Assembly: GCA_003184365.1 (NCBI GenBank)
Contig: NKYR01000119.1
Span: forward strand, 1 to 64,000
From: Evernia prunastri
Taxonomy: Eukaryota; Ascomycota; Lecanoromycetes; Lecanorales; Parmeliaceae
Length of the DNA stretch: 64,000 nt
Reading direction: 5' to 3'
Positions 11,363-22,761 of this stretch are shown here, piece after piece (the first letter of the stretch is position 1; every line of letters starts with the position of its first letter). The translations under genes and the position numbers were made by a program. The notes below the pieces were generated by a model. That model did no database searches. It had not been told where the DNA came from and saw nothing but the letters and a program-made list of their open reading frames with translations.

Positions 11363-13216
11363 CTACAGGGGCGGCGAGGAAATCAGATCTATCGGAACTG
11401 GTAAGAGCTCTGGTACGCTCTCAGTCGTATCGTCAAAGAGACCTGGTATTGAGATCGGTTTGCATTCCTCGTCGAGTGTTTTGGTAAGGTCAAAGAACCT
11501 GTATGAGAAGAGATCCCTCTTCTTCTTTCCAAACTCAGCTTTGATCTCGAGCCAGAGCTCGATAGCTAGCGCCTTGGTGATTTGTGCTCCGGTCTTCGAC
11601 GCGCCATCGTCCTGACTGCAGAAGCCGTCTTTCTCTGTCGCGAAACAAAAGTCAGCGCACATTCAGTCAATCAGGGTACTGGGACCCGGTTCAGCGCGTA
11701 CTGTAACCGCCCGCGTAGGTGGTAGAGAGCTGCGGTAGCTTCAAGTTCAATTCAACGCCCGCTTTCTCCTCGTGGATTTCAATGCCGAATCTCAGGTCGG
11801 CTTGTGTAAAGACTGCGAGTTGAACTGTTCCGGACAGCGCCGTGACATCGAACACTGGATCCAAGACTGCGCCATCGAAGCCACTCCAAGAACATTTATC
11901 GTTGTCTAAAAGATCTAACGTGATTATTGCGTCGTCCGGAAGGCTTGACGTTGCTCCAAAGATGATTGTAGCAGATCCCGCCATCTTTGTTGAATACCCG
12001 ATTTGGTAGGCCACTGTGAGGCCGAGCTTCAAGAAGTGTGGGATATCGAAACCTAAGTCCGGAACTGGCATCGAAAACAAGTCTTTCTTGCCGGAGAGTG
12101 AGTCTATCTTCTTGGTTTTGGTGACCTTCGCTTGCAATTCCATGGTCGCATTAAAGGCCTTCGGGCTGAGTGACAATGTAGCCTCTTTAATATGCCAGTG
12201 ATGTGTCTCAAACGCTTTTAGTCAGTATATTCTTCGGAGATACGAGGGAAAGCCATACCTTGACGTGGCCTATCAAATGAAAGCTTCCGCTCACGAAACA
12301 ATTGACACAATCCAACATCAGGCGTCTACATGAGATGTCAGTGAGGCAGACGATAGCAGAGTCTGCTCGATTTACCTGTCATCGTGCCAGATGTTCTCAA
12401 CCTCATCTCGGTGTCCCAAATTCTCGTCAAAATCGTCGGTTTCGATTTCGTCGAAGTTGCCATAGAACAAATTTCGTTGTTCCAAGCTATGAGGATGAGT
12501 CACGACATGGCCATAGTCTAGGTCGTAGGATCCTCCGACATCAGACCATGGAGCTAAGGTTGCGGCTAAATATGTGGTGAGAGACATCCTGTCTTCCTTA
12601 ACCGAGGAGATGCTGCAATGGAAGGTTAGTGTTTCGGCCTTTTCTGATTTGTGGTCTTACGCACATGTAAGATTGTCTCTCCTCATCTGGCCCGCATCCT
12701 TCGTGGTTAGCTATAAGCAGAAACTTGCCATTTGCATCGGCATTGACATGTCTCCAGGCTTGCACAGCGTAGTCATAGGCCTGGTGTGACTTGAAGGTCA
12801 ATGACATTGTTCCATCTTCCCCTTGGCAGTCTATCGCTGATGTGAGATGGTCAAAGCGTTCTAGCAACACCATGAACAGACCGTTCGGAGCGTAGAGCGT
12901 CATGTTTGCAAGGAGTCGGCTGCCATTTTCTGGAAACTCTTAGTTGGATTTTCCCGTCAGTGATATTGTTAGCACACATACCTGGAATACTCTCGTATAC
13001 TAGCTGACCCTGGTCTTGTACGTCGAGATCGGAGTATTGGTTTGAATCAGTAGGCTGCGAGTCGAACATATTATTATATTTCGCGGCATGAACAGCTCGT
13101 AGGCTAATTGGCTTGGCAGTGGGGGAACAGAAGCAGCATCCAAAGAGCAGAAGAAGGTGTACGATGGTAGCAATGTGCTGAGGAGTGAAGAAAGACATTG
13201 CTGCTGAGATGCCCAT
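11363..13216 (-). CDS. Secreted DUF7029/DUF7223-type protein
   Basis: I resolve six exons: 13216-12982, 12929-12665, 12612-12376, 12325-12259, 12206-11702 and 11634-11363. They give 526 residues with all frames consistent and five introns of 50-67 bp. The N-terminus has a hydrophobic signal peptide (IATIVHLLLLFGCCFC). An alternative start six residues in is possible. The second exon has the block FLLIANHEGCGPDEERQSY and the third LAPWSDVGGSYDLDYG, which I recognise from the fungal extracellular DUF7029 module. The later exons (SGSFHLIGHVK, KLGLTVAYQIGYS, LDPVFDVTALSGTVQLAVF) match the DUF7223 module. Family members are large secreted proteins of unknown function in plant-associated and saprotrophic ascomycetes. 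The gene is intact although both neighbours are relics. Confidence 0.82.
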
Positions 13217-14599
13217 TCCAAGTGGGATCTTTCTGATATAGGTACTTTTCTTGTCCCTCCCTCATCTTTGTCACTTTCACCATTGTCGTCTCACCGCGCA
13301 GGCAAATTGAAAAGGTGAGGCTCCACTCGCCTGACAATGCTGGATTTTGCTTGCGAGTTGTAACGACTCAAGATCGCGAAGCAAGACACGTGCGCGTGCC
13401 AAGCTGGAAATGGCTTTATATTTGCGTCTATTGACAGTCCCACTATTTCGCTACCTTTGGTTGATGAGTTGCGAGGGTTGGACGCCGTAGCGCCGTTGAG
13501 CTCTCTCGAGAGAGATTGAGCGAAAGTTTTTGCGTCGGCTGTCGTGCTGTACCCATTTTGGGAAAAACGGCGGCGGAGACCTTCTGAGCAAGTATGAAAA
13601 GTAACTTCAATTTTCAATTGATCCGTGACTTGCACTCGTCGGAGCCAATCGTTTGCGCACATTTGACGTAGAACCTCGCCCTACAAGATCTCATGGCGCT
13701 ATGGTGGATATGCGGGAACCACAAATTTGTTCTCGCCATAAAGTCTAAAGTTAGATCGCATGAAGTAGAGTGGAAAATCAAACTTTCCAGTTACACCGTT
13801 CTACCCAAGCCTCAACTACTTCGCCCAATACCTTTGCCCTCGCAAATGTGTCTGCTTTAACGAATATCATTCTTTGACATTAGCGACTACCAAGCCTGCA
13901 GGGAACACCCAACCTGTCCAGATACTTTTTACATTAATGGCCTTGACACTTTGGGTACTGCATCAAAGGACATAGTCAACCTGTCCGCGAATGTTGCAGT
14001 CGAGGTTGAAACCCATACCAAGCAAAGCCTATTACAATCGAGACGATCTTTAGCTGCACCGTACCTTGGATTCAGGTCGAGGGAAACTTAGAGATGAAGC
14101 TGAGTAGGATATCAGCAACGCATTCAGATTGCAAAACGTCGTCAACGAAGAAAAAATTGGACTAGAATGCTCCGAAATTGTGCTGAGAGAGCAGATCGAT
14201 GTTTTGAGATCTTTAACTATAGCTTGGCAAGCCTTGGAAGGATGGTGAAGTTTGACCCCCTTGTGCACCAAGCTGTTTGTTTGGCCCTCGTTGCTTTATC
14301 ATGACTGTAAATCTTATATTTGCGACGTCGCAACCTTCTTGAGCCCGACAACAAAAAAATCCAGATGGAGGACGAGTCTGACATCGCTTTTGCAAAGACC
14401 ATCGTGAAAGTGGTGAGATTTCTCTGGTGTTAATCCCTTCAAGGCATCGTTTACTATCACTCGAGCTGTATGTTGAACATACTTACCCCTCCTTCTCTCC
14501 TGCACTTGTTTTGTAAAGCACCCATTGACTTCTCCTAAAGTGCGCTATAGCTTTCCCAATTTTGTGTAGAGACTTATCAAGAAGTTATCTTGCATTCGA
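13217..14599. other. Gene-free stretch, possible decayed sequence
   Basis: No intact gene. Short open frames occur on the minus strand but none shows a domain. The left 450 bases are probably the promoter of the DUF7029 gene. The right part precedes the PKS remnant and may contain further unrecognisable debris. Confidence 0.4.
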
Positions 14600-16073
14600 G
14601 TGTCTGAAGATAATTCGCAGCATGACCTTATCGGGGTGAACAAAGATTCAATCTCCCAGATTTGTGAAGAGCATTCTGTAGCTAGCTGCTCAGGCCCACA
14701 GTCCACACCTGTATTCATGATGCCAATTGCTATCGTCGGCATGGTCGATAACATGACTCTTGCTAGGTCTCAACCTCCCGCCTAAAGGATCAACGAAATG
14801 AAAAATCGCTGACCAATGCGATTATCTGCAGGGAGAGCATGGTAAGGGTCCCATCAACCGAGCGAACTACAGTCCACCCGCTATCACTGCAATATAAATT
14901 GCTTTGATCTCGTTGCTTGCGAGCTTCACTTTACAGATATTTATGCCGGATTCTTCGAACGCGCGAAAGGGCGATTGAATACCTGGGCCAACTTGATCAC
15001 TTTGAAGACGCTAAATACCGGAGAATTCCTGTTGAGCAGGGATTCGAAGAAGCCTTCATCGACCTTGTTGTGGTGTCAAACGTCATACACGCTACTGCGA
15101 ACATGGATAGTCCTCTGCGAAATCCTAGGAAGCTACTCAAAGGTAGCTGCCGGAGAATATTTTTAGAGCATTCCAGGTAAATTTGCACATCTCGGACCGT
15201 GCAAGTGTGCTATGCTGACTCTGACAGGCTTGTGGATGGGTGAGGAGCCCGAGCGCCAAGATTGCCCAAGGTTATCATCCAAATCGATGGCGACGATATC
15301 GTACAGGTGAGGTCCTCAGCCTGTGTTGGGAATGATTTGAGACTCATGTACGCCATAAAGGCATTTCCATCTCTCACTCCCACAGAAATAGCACATCAAG
15401 GTGCGTCTTACCTCATAAAGGGGTGTACTGGAGAAACTGGGCGGTCAAATGCACGCTGGCTTGCCAAGATCAGCGCCAACTATATCGTGCTCACTTCGCG
15501 AAGTGGGCTGTCCCAGTGCTTTAGCTCGTGAATTTATTGAGGATATGAAACCCCTCGACAGTATCGTTACCATCGCTATACGAGCATGCAATGTAGGCGA
15601 TCGGGCACGGTTGGAGGACCTTGTTAAAAATAGTCTAAGTGATAATGTCTTTAATTAAGGGGATTATTCATGGCGATATGATGCTCTAGGTAAGTACCTT
15701 TTGTTCTTGTTTGTTTGATAGGATACTGACTGTTACAAGTAGGACGTCGTCCTTTTCGGAAATTATCTGTCGACCATTGAACCAGCGTTGTGAAACCCAG
15801 GGTTGTCCAGAGCTCGAGAACTTTGTCATGTTGGCATCACGTTCTGGCATGAATGGCGACGCAGCAACTATTGAAGAGTGTCATCTCACCCCCCGCTTCA
15901 AGGAAGACGTCCACCTCGGCTACCCTTTCTCTACTCGCTTGCTCTATAGCACCAACGGGTTAAGTACTGCCGACGCCGACCATGCTAAGGCTTGCCAGGA
16001 AATTATCAACTTCATTACTGCTGCTGCTGTTGTCCTTTCTGTCTACCTATCTCAATCACAACTTTTCAGGTAA
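14600..16073 (+). pseudogene. Highly reducing polyketide synthase relic (KS start, cMT, KR pieces)
   Basis: Pieces of a reducing type I PKS lie in the right order but in different frames, with most of the enzyme missing. MPIAIVGM near 14720 matches the start of the ketosynthase. Within 200 bp comes a C-methyltransferase block (FTDIYAGFFERAKGRL near 14935-14985). It continues in another frame as PVEQGFEEAFIDLVVVSNV and IHATANMDSPLRNPRKLLK near 15030-15140. GLWMGEEPERQDCP at about 15229-15270 matches the post-cMT linker. A ketoreductase follows: SYLIKGCTGETGRSNARWL near 15405, then IRACNVGDRARLEDLV near 15580, then ENFVMLASRSGMNGDAA near 15815. Nearly all of KS, plus AT, DH, ER and ACP, are gone. 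Frameshifts and stops are frequent. It cannot make a working synthase. Confidence 0.8.
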
Positions 16074-17588
16074 CTAAAGCTGTCGCATGCTGTTCCATTT
16101 CACACGGCTTAGATCCTGCACTTCAAATCAGGACACGTCATCTTAGTTCCTTTTTCTACCCTACTGTCATCCGGAAAGCTACTCTACTCCCACACCCATT
16201 CGAAATCTTCATCGCCTGCCGCCATTTTTGGGTGGATATGACCGGTCTCACTGGCTGTAGATGGTCCAATTGTAGTACCTTGGCCGGCTCACACATCAAA
16301 CGACTGCACTAGCTGTATACCCTCTAAGGTGCCCAATTGGCAATCGGCCTTCTAGCAGACTGTACTACAATGACTGAGTCAATTTTGCCGGATTCTCTCT
16401 TCGTTGTCTCCATCTGCTTGCGTATAGCGAGTACCCTTCCACATTTTCTTGCTATCTTGCTACTCTAATACCTCACTGCGATTTTCATCAACACCAAGCA
16501 ACCTCTCTCCTCTCATCTGCTAGAACTTGCTTACTCTAATCGGTCCCGAGTTTCATTGCAATCAAGTCTTCTATTGTTCTCTGGCTACCTCGTCCCTCTC
16601 GCTCACCGTGCTTCCCCCGCTCCAGCCAGAATCCGAGCTCATCACGATCGCATCTGCTATCTCTCAATTCTCTTGATACCACAGGCCTCACGATGAGGTA
16701 TACCTCGGCCAGCTTGGCGCCCTCAGGCTTCTTACTTACAAGTCGTCTAGGAGACACAAACTCGCCACAGTGGAACTGGGGGTTAGCCGGTCGCATAGCA
16801 TGGTGATATCGCTTACCGATATAAAGCTAAGAGATGTGAGTCGTGTCAGGAATGCGATGGGTAGGAGACTCGCGTCTTGATGGGAGCTATCTTTATATAG
16901 GCTTACCACCAGTGTTGGGCTCTTCCTTCGACTCCTTCTCTTTCGAGTGATAGCATTCATCCCCGCTCGTCCGCGTCTGTGTATAGCGTCGTTGTCGTTT
17001 CAGGTCTATGCTGCTCAAGTATAGGGGGTTTCTCAGCACTGAGGGGTCTACATATGTCTCTTCAGGTAGCTAGTCGCGGTGTTGGGACCATACAAGACCA
17101 TCTACACGAGTCTGGCTGTTTTGATGACTGTACATGATGATATGCCAAAGCTAAGCATAGTCTACCCAAGCTGTCCTTCTCACGTATGCGTTGTTACGTT
17201 GTGCAAAAGCCATCATCCCTATCCACACTTACACTTAGAGGCATGTTCGCAGCTTACTCCACCCTTGCTTACGCCCACTGATGCATGCTTTAAAGGTCAC
17301 CCACTGGCTGCCTCTCTCTGTCACGGATTTGGGCTCGGAACGTATTGTGGTAGTGAGCGAGGTTCTCTTTGTATCTAGTGCCTACAGCATTCACCTTCAT
17401 CCGCCGAAGATTTAGCTAATGCTAGAAGTCTCGTGAAAGAACGCAGTTGAATCGATGAGAGGACATGAAATATGGTAGTGATAGACTCGCACGTGAGCAC
17501 GGCAAAGCGCAACGCTAAGCCTTCAATCAAAATCCGTCAGCGTTGGACCTTTCCCCCAACCGCACCTCCAGTCGCGCTCATTTGTCAA
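16074..17588. other. Gene-free stretch with second copy of a dispersed repeat
   Basis: No supported gene. Bases about 16930-17075 are a diverged copy of 4350-4525 (shared words ATAGCATTC, AGGTCTATGCTGCT, TCTTCAGG/TTTTCAGG). The rest shows only short frames without domains. Confidence 0.5.
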
Positions 17589-18397
17589 TCAATCCACGTC
17601 GCACACTCCAGAAATCTGCACCTGAGGTGGTCCCACATCTACAGTCTCTTCGCCATGGACAAAGGTATCGCTGCCATCAATACCAAAGAAGCTACAGATA
17701 GCACCACCAGCAGAGCTGATTTGAGAAACGCTCAGATTACTGTCTGTGAGACTAGTCAGTCTTGAGTTCATCAGATAGTCATAGGTTTGTCGGAAAACTG
17801 GAAGCTTACTAATCGTATGGAGGTTTTCATCTGTTGGGAAGAGTTGGAAGTAGGTTGGTGGGTCTGGTCCCGCTCCGATGAACGTGATTCCGGCTTCAAA
17901 GAATTGTCGAGCTTTCTGCACAGAACTGAAGGGGATGCAAAGTCCCGACACCTGTGGCTGCGGCGGTCCCACATCACGTTCGGTCTCGCCCGAAAGAACG
18001 GTGGTGCTACCATCTGCACCATAGAAGGTGCAGACTCCCAAGTCGGTGTCGTCAGCAATGATGTGGGAGACGCTTAGTGGGTTGTCTAAGGTCAATGTCA
18101 GCTTCTTCCATCAAAGTACTATGGCATCGAGCCAGGAATAGGACACATAGCAGGCGAAAAAATTAAGGGTCCGGATATTGAATAGGAGATGTGGCTAGGC
18201 AGAGAATACGTACCGATTGTGAACGTGGATCCGTCATATTGGACAGAAACTGTGTATGACGGAGGGTTAGGCCCCGCTCCCTGAAAAGTGACTGCGCTTC
18301 CAAATTGTTGGCGAACTTCGACGTGAGCCGAGCCTGGAGCAGCGTAGCTCAAGATCGCAAGACGGAAGAGAGCGAGGCTGATGATAAAGCTCTTCAT
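17589..18397 (-). CDS. Small secreted protein with duplicated domain
   Basis: Two exons, 18397-18214 and 18085-17589, with a 128-bp GT-AG intron (branch GCTGAC). The product is about 226 residues. It begins with a signal peptide (MKSFIISLALFRLAILSYAA). The mature part holds two copies of one roughly 95-residue module. Each starts with VTFQGAGPNPPSY or ITFIGAGPDPPTY, continues through LSVSHI.. or LSVSQI.., CTFYGADGS or CSFFGIDGS, and ends DVGPPQPQVSGLC or DVGPPQVQISGVC. The intron splits the first copy only. Cysteines are paired per module. I do not know a named domain for it. Secretion, size and subtelomeric place make it effector-like, but function is unknown. Confidence 0.78.
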
Positions 18398-20016
18398 GGT
18401 AGGTGACTGAGGATACTGTAGCTACTTAAGAGACAGGGACTTTCTTGTGTAACTGATGGAGCCGTTCGTGATAGAGTCAGAGAAGAGTGAAGTGCCTAAG
18501 ATGGATGTCGAGATGTAGAGGTTTGTTGAAGGAATGTATACAGGGCAGTGGGATGATCTCTTAAGTAGGCCATGCCAAGATTCTGAGCGGCTCCTTGGTG
18601 AAAAAGTCCCCGAGTATTACTTTTGGACCCCGTGTCTTCGACAGGACCTAGGCTCTCAAAGCAATAACCTACGTTCACAGCGTAAGCCGAAGCATTGGCT
18701 ATTGAAATCCCCGCAGCAGAAGATGTATGACAACGCACGCCCACGGCCGAGATAGTAGTCACGAGGCCGGTAAGAAACGGCGCCGAAATACTGGTCGTGG
18801 GTCGATGAAAATCCAGCATTTCTTGAACTTATCGTGCAGGTCCTCGTGAGTTTGCCGCTAATAACAAGTCGCTTGGCTGACTAACGCAAATTAAATACTC
18901 AAATGGAAGCAAGAACTTGGTTTGACCCGGAGAATTTGGTGGCTGTGTTGTGGATTATGATATGATAGTTAAGTCAAGCCTAGCTTGATATGTGGAAAGA
19001 ATATAGCGGAATCAAACAACATACATTGTTTGATCGATGCGCGATTATGCTGTGAAGCTCTTCAATCGCTCTCAGCTATCGAAGCCTTGTAAAGAAGGCT
19101 TTAGTCGAACGTACAGCTCAGGATAACTTGCACGCACGGACGTCAGCGCGAAGGTGGCAAACGCCAACCAGTCTGCTAGCGGCCAACGCTTCAATGGCTG
19201 CTTATATGCGGCTAAAATCCTTCTAGCCGGCCTTCGTGAATCAGCAGCACACTTCGAATTCAAACCAAAGATCGAACAACCATCAAAGATTCTGGATCTT
19301 GTGACCGAGAGTTGTGCACCAAGCTTGGTGATTGCGCCGTGAATGCGAATATGAGTCGTTTCTATGAAGAGAGGGGGCGAATACAACATACTCATGGGGC
19401 TTCTCGCCCCGCAAACGTCATGCTCGCTCCTCCCGACACTAGCTCTCAGCTCATTTGCTGGATTAGTGGTATGGTCGATTACTGCAACGACGTTGTCGCC
19501 ACTCAGCTCACGTACAACCTCCGTCTCAATCTCTTCAAGTTTCTTGAATATCGTCGTACTTGCCTAGTCTAATTCACTATTGAGCGGTGAGAAGATGATC
19601 AGCAGAACACTTATTGAGAGGTTGTACGGCATTGCTGACCACGGGAAACAGCTACATAACCACAAGCCACTTGATATAAGCTGACCCCGTCTACAACATA
19701 TTTCCGTCTGTTTTCTCAATACTTTTGTTTGGTCGGAGCGAGGTGAAAATAAATCACGAGCTTTCGGTATGACCGGCCGAAAGGAATAGCGCATCCGCAG
19801 CCGTCAGGCGAACTTACTGCGAGCTTAATCCCGCAAATGTCCATCCTGGAAACTGGACAGCGTTACGAGAACCAGGAGACTCCGAAATCAAGGTTCACTA
19901 AAGACCTACCCGGCTCTAGAATAGACATGCTTTTTTTTCAAGTGGCACAGCGCCTAGAAGGAACTGAGAATCCATTCTTGTACACCATCCAATTCCTAGT
20001 CAAACATCAGCTCCTG
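18398..20016. other. Gene-free stretch
   Basis: Short frames on both strands near 18496-18819 and 19072-19572 have no recognisable domain and no clear start/splice context. I see no repeat or RNA gene. Confidence 0.4.
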
Positions 20017-20460
20017 CATGACTTCAAGCACTACAATGCTCGCAACAACATCACTCTTCATCAACGCCCTACCTTTACTTCTCTCGGTACTCGTATGCCT
20101 TCGGTCCCCTCCACCCGCTTTCTACATGCCGAGCCTCGCAGACTGTCAATATCTCGTCCAGTACATCTTCGCCATCCCCAAGCTCCAGGACGATGAACCT
20201 ATTCGTCGGGGCCGCAATCCATCAGCCTTCGCCAGGAACCGCAAGTTGCCCTACTCTTATACGGACACCCATGGCGTCCACTAAGAGCTAATTGTTCGTT
20301 TTTCTGCTCCAACATGGGAACGAAGATAGGTTTCTGACAGAGCTCGTTGCTGAGAAAGCAGAGGAAATTGTGGAGAAGTGGTTGGGGCGAGATATTGACG
20401 GCGCTGTGGGTCGTGGCTGTGGGACCAAAAAATGTAATTGTTGTCATGCTTATGAGTCAT
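20017..20460 (+). pseudogene. Broken small secreted protein gene
   Basis: An open frame from the ATG at 20018 has a hydrophobic leader (FINALPLLLSVLVCL), then SLADCQYLVQYIFAIPKL and NRKLPYSYTDTHG, ending in TAA at 20282-20284. Downstream the coding character continues: first in the same frame past the stop (ELIVRFSAPTWERR), then in another frame (FLTELVAEKAEEIVEKWLG, then GRGCGTKKCNCC) up to a stop near 20459. This layout resembles small secreted fungal proteins with a conserved DC near the start and a C-terminal KAEEIVEKC-like helix. The stop plus frameshift point to a dead gene, although an unrecognised intron near 20275-20330 could rescue it. Confidence 0.45.
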
Positions 20461-22140
20461 GAGAGATGATGTGGGTGGAGGTACGTTTGCTATCTATTAG
20501 TCTCTCAAACGAGCTCAGATAAGGGAACCATGCTTCAGATTCGTGGATGGATGCCTCCAAGGACGAAGGAGTTCCGGATCTCAGCGATGCACAGCAGCGA
20601 TGAAGGAGAATGCATGGTGGGTCTGGGCCATCAGCCATCTTTTGGCTGAAAGGGACAAATAGTGGCTAGGTACATGAATGCAGTCGTGGACAACGATGAT
20701 GGAGTATGCATGGAAGGCACGGAAGGCACTGAAGGCACTAGGCAAATAAGCGAATACGCTGACACCGGCACCTTAGAATTGCACCTTGAATGGCTAGCCT
20801 ACTTTTACTAGAGATTTCTTACTTGTCTGGCAAGTGCACTGGGCGTCGTATGACATTGATGACATCTTATGCTCAGATCCAACTTTGGATTTAATTGAAT
20901 AAGACAAGAAAGTTCTTCTGTTCTGTCATCAAGCTTGCACTAGATCTGTGTCGCGAGATTGCAAACGAGTTTTTAATTGCATTTTGAATCTCTGGCTCCT
21001 TTGACACAACTTGCCCCCTACGTGAAAGCCGTCTTTAAGTTCCGACTCGGAACCACGGACCAATCCCACGTGGCCAGGTCGGGACAGTGCACTCGTGTCA
21101 ATTGCCTGCTTGCTCGTATCTATATAATCTCGTGTTTCTCGCTTACAGTGTCCTTTACAAGAAACACCCTCAGGCAGGATGGTGGACTCTGTCGAGGCTT
21201 TCCCCAAATTTAATGTCAGTGCTTCCGCATACAATCCAGGTCTCGCCACTTGTTTTTCCGAATCCAAAGCTCACCTTGCTCACAGATCAACAAATTCATA
21301 CTAATGCACAATGTCTTTGTTCCCAATAGTACCAAGCCAGTAACACTGGTCCAAGTCGGCGACATTGTCGCCATCGACCAAGGGCCTGTTAAAGTTACCC
21401 ATGTCTCCCTACCTTATTTGACTACGCTTCCCGTGGAACTGGATAAATCCACAGACCCGAAGAGAGTGATTTCGATCACGGGTAAAGGTGTATTTTGGAC
21501 TGAAGTAGAGCATGAATCGTGTTTCCTTTATCGTGATGACAACCATATCGGCACCTACTCTGGATCTCCTAAGGCATTCGAAGCCCAGTTGGTAACGGAC
21601 GAATGCTGAGATTGCAGCTGCGTGGGTCTGACTCGCGTTACTTTAGATCGAGATCAAGGATCAAATGATGGACGCTCGCGATCAAGATGGTCAGACGCAC
21701 TCAGTAGAGGTTCCTAAGAATTACATAGGAGATCAACTTCGCCTACATCACAATTTGAAACATAAGCTCAGTCCGCATGGATTGCTTACGAAGTATAGAG
21801 TACAGCAGACTGACTTGAAGTTAGTGGTGAGAATTGGCACGTTCATGGGCATCGTCTGGGCCTGCGGCTTCATGAGGTATAGGATCCCAAAGGCTAGCAA
21901 TGGTCCCTAGTCTAGAATGAATACTAAAGGCGAAGACAGCGATCCCAGAACAGACAGTACTTCCAAGGCTCAAGATGAGGCAGATGCATGATTTTGGAGG
22001 AGGTTGGCACATGAGCGCCAGTACGTGAGCTTAGGTGGCTGGACAGGATACAATCACTGAATTTATCCTTTGGTCTCAATGCTATGATGCCACCGGCTTT
22101 ATATCTACCTTCCGTGATACAGGGGCAAAGCCTATGACAG
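20461..22140. other. Largely gene-free; unassigned open frame 21304-21609
   Basis: A plus-strand frame starts at ATG 21304 and encodes about 101 residues (contains VQVGDIVAIDQGPVKVTHV, ending TDEC). A second frame, 21665-21910, could be a following exon, but I found no convincing splice pair. No domain or signal peptide is visible. It may be a short hypothetical gene or a relic. Nothing else in the stretch is supported. Confidence 0.35.
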
Positions 22141-22761
22141 TCAGACCTTCTGATAGTCAACCTCGTCGTCTCGGTCCGGCTCTAATATGAACCTCCCTTC
22201 CCCCAAGAGCGGTTGCCACCGCCCGTCCCAGAAAGTGAATGCTGTCTTATAGTACCTTTGACCTTCGATTAGAAAAAGTCTTAAACCCTCGACGACATTT
22301 TTCAACTGCCCCCATGTGAAATACCTCCCAGAACCCTTGACATTTTCAATAACGATATAGATTCCAGCGCCCAGTGTCCATAGATACAATTGTTGCGACT
22401 GAGCCAAATCGATGGGAGGGTACGCATGCTCGCCGTCCACCTCGATGCTTTCATTAATGCAGTGCTGGATGTAACCGATGAGTTCGCGCAGGGCGAAAGG
22501 GTTGAGGCGGTGGCGACGAAAACCAAAGCCTAGGCGGAGATACGTCTGAGTATTGGGGACATGGAAGCGGTAAGGAAGTACAGTGGGTGCTGTCAAGGGC
22601 CCGAAGGAAGTCATAACTGGCGTTGCGTTGTATGCACGTGAGTTGTTGAGCGGTGGTAGAGCTACAGTCCCGATGGGAGGATTTATGGCCTCGAAGGGAT
22701 CAGCAACACACTTATATGCTATAGACGTGAGGAGTAACAGCGACCACCTTTCAGTAAGCAT
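22141..22761 (-). CDS. Hypothetical small secreted protein
   Basis: A single-exon frame of 206 codons starts with a signal peptide (hydrophobic LLLLTSIA stretch, likely cleavage after KCVA). The mature protein has a proline-rich start. A central block YRFHVPNTQTYLRLGFGF recalls a group of subtelomeric Dothideomycete secreted proteins with a FxVPxT motif. Aromatic-rich strands (QLYLWTLGAGIYIVIENV, FTFWDG) follow. The only cysteines beyond the leader are few, so it is not a typical knottin effector. No catalytic motif is evident. It lies in a run of secreted-protein genes on the same strand (17589-18397, 24060-24804) but is too far from them to be co-transcribed. Function unknown. Confidence 0.65.
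   Translation of the reverse strand: MLTERWSLLLLTSIAYKCVADPFEAINPPIGTVALPPLNNSRAYNATPVMTSFGPLTAPTVLPYRFHVPNTQTYLRLGFGFRRHRLNPFALRELIGYIQHCINESIEVDGEHAYPPIDLAQSQQLYLWTLGAGIYIVIENVKGSGRYFTWGQLKNVVEGLRLFLIEGQRYYKTAFTFWDGRWQPLLGEGRFILEPDRDDEVDYQKV

Noticed and set aside
21304..21910. Two-exon gene joining the frames at 21304-21609 and 21665-21910
   Set aside because: No consensus donor near the end of the first frame; listed only as an unassigned open frame.
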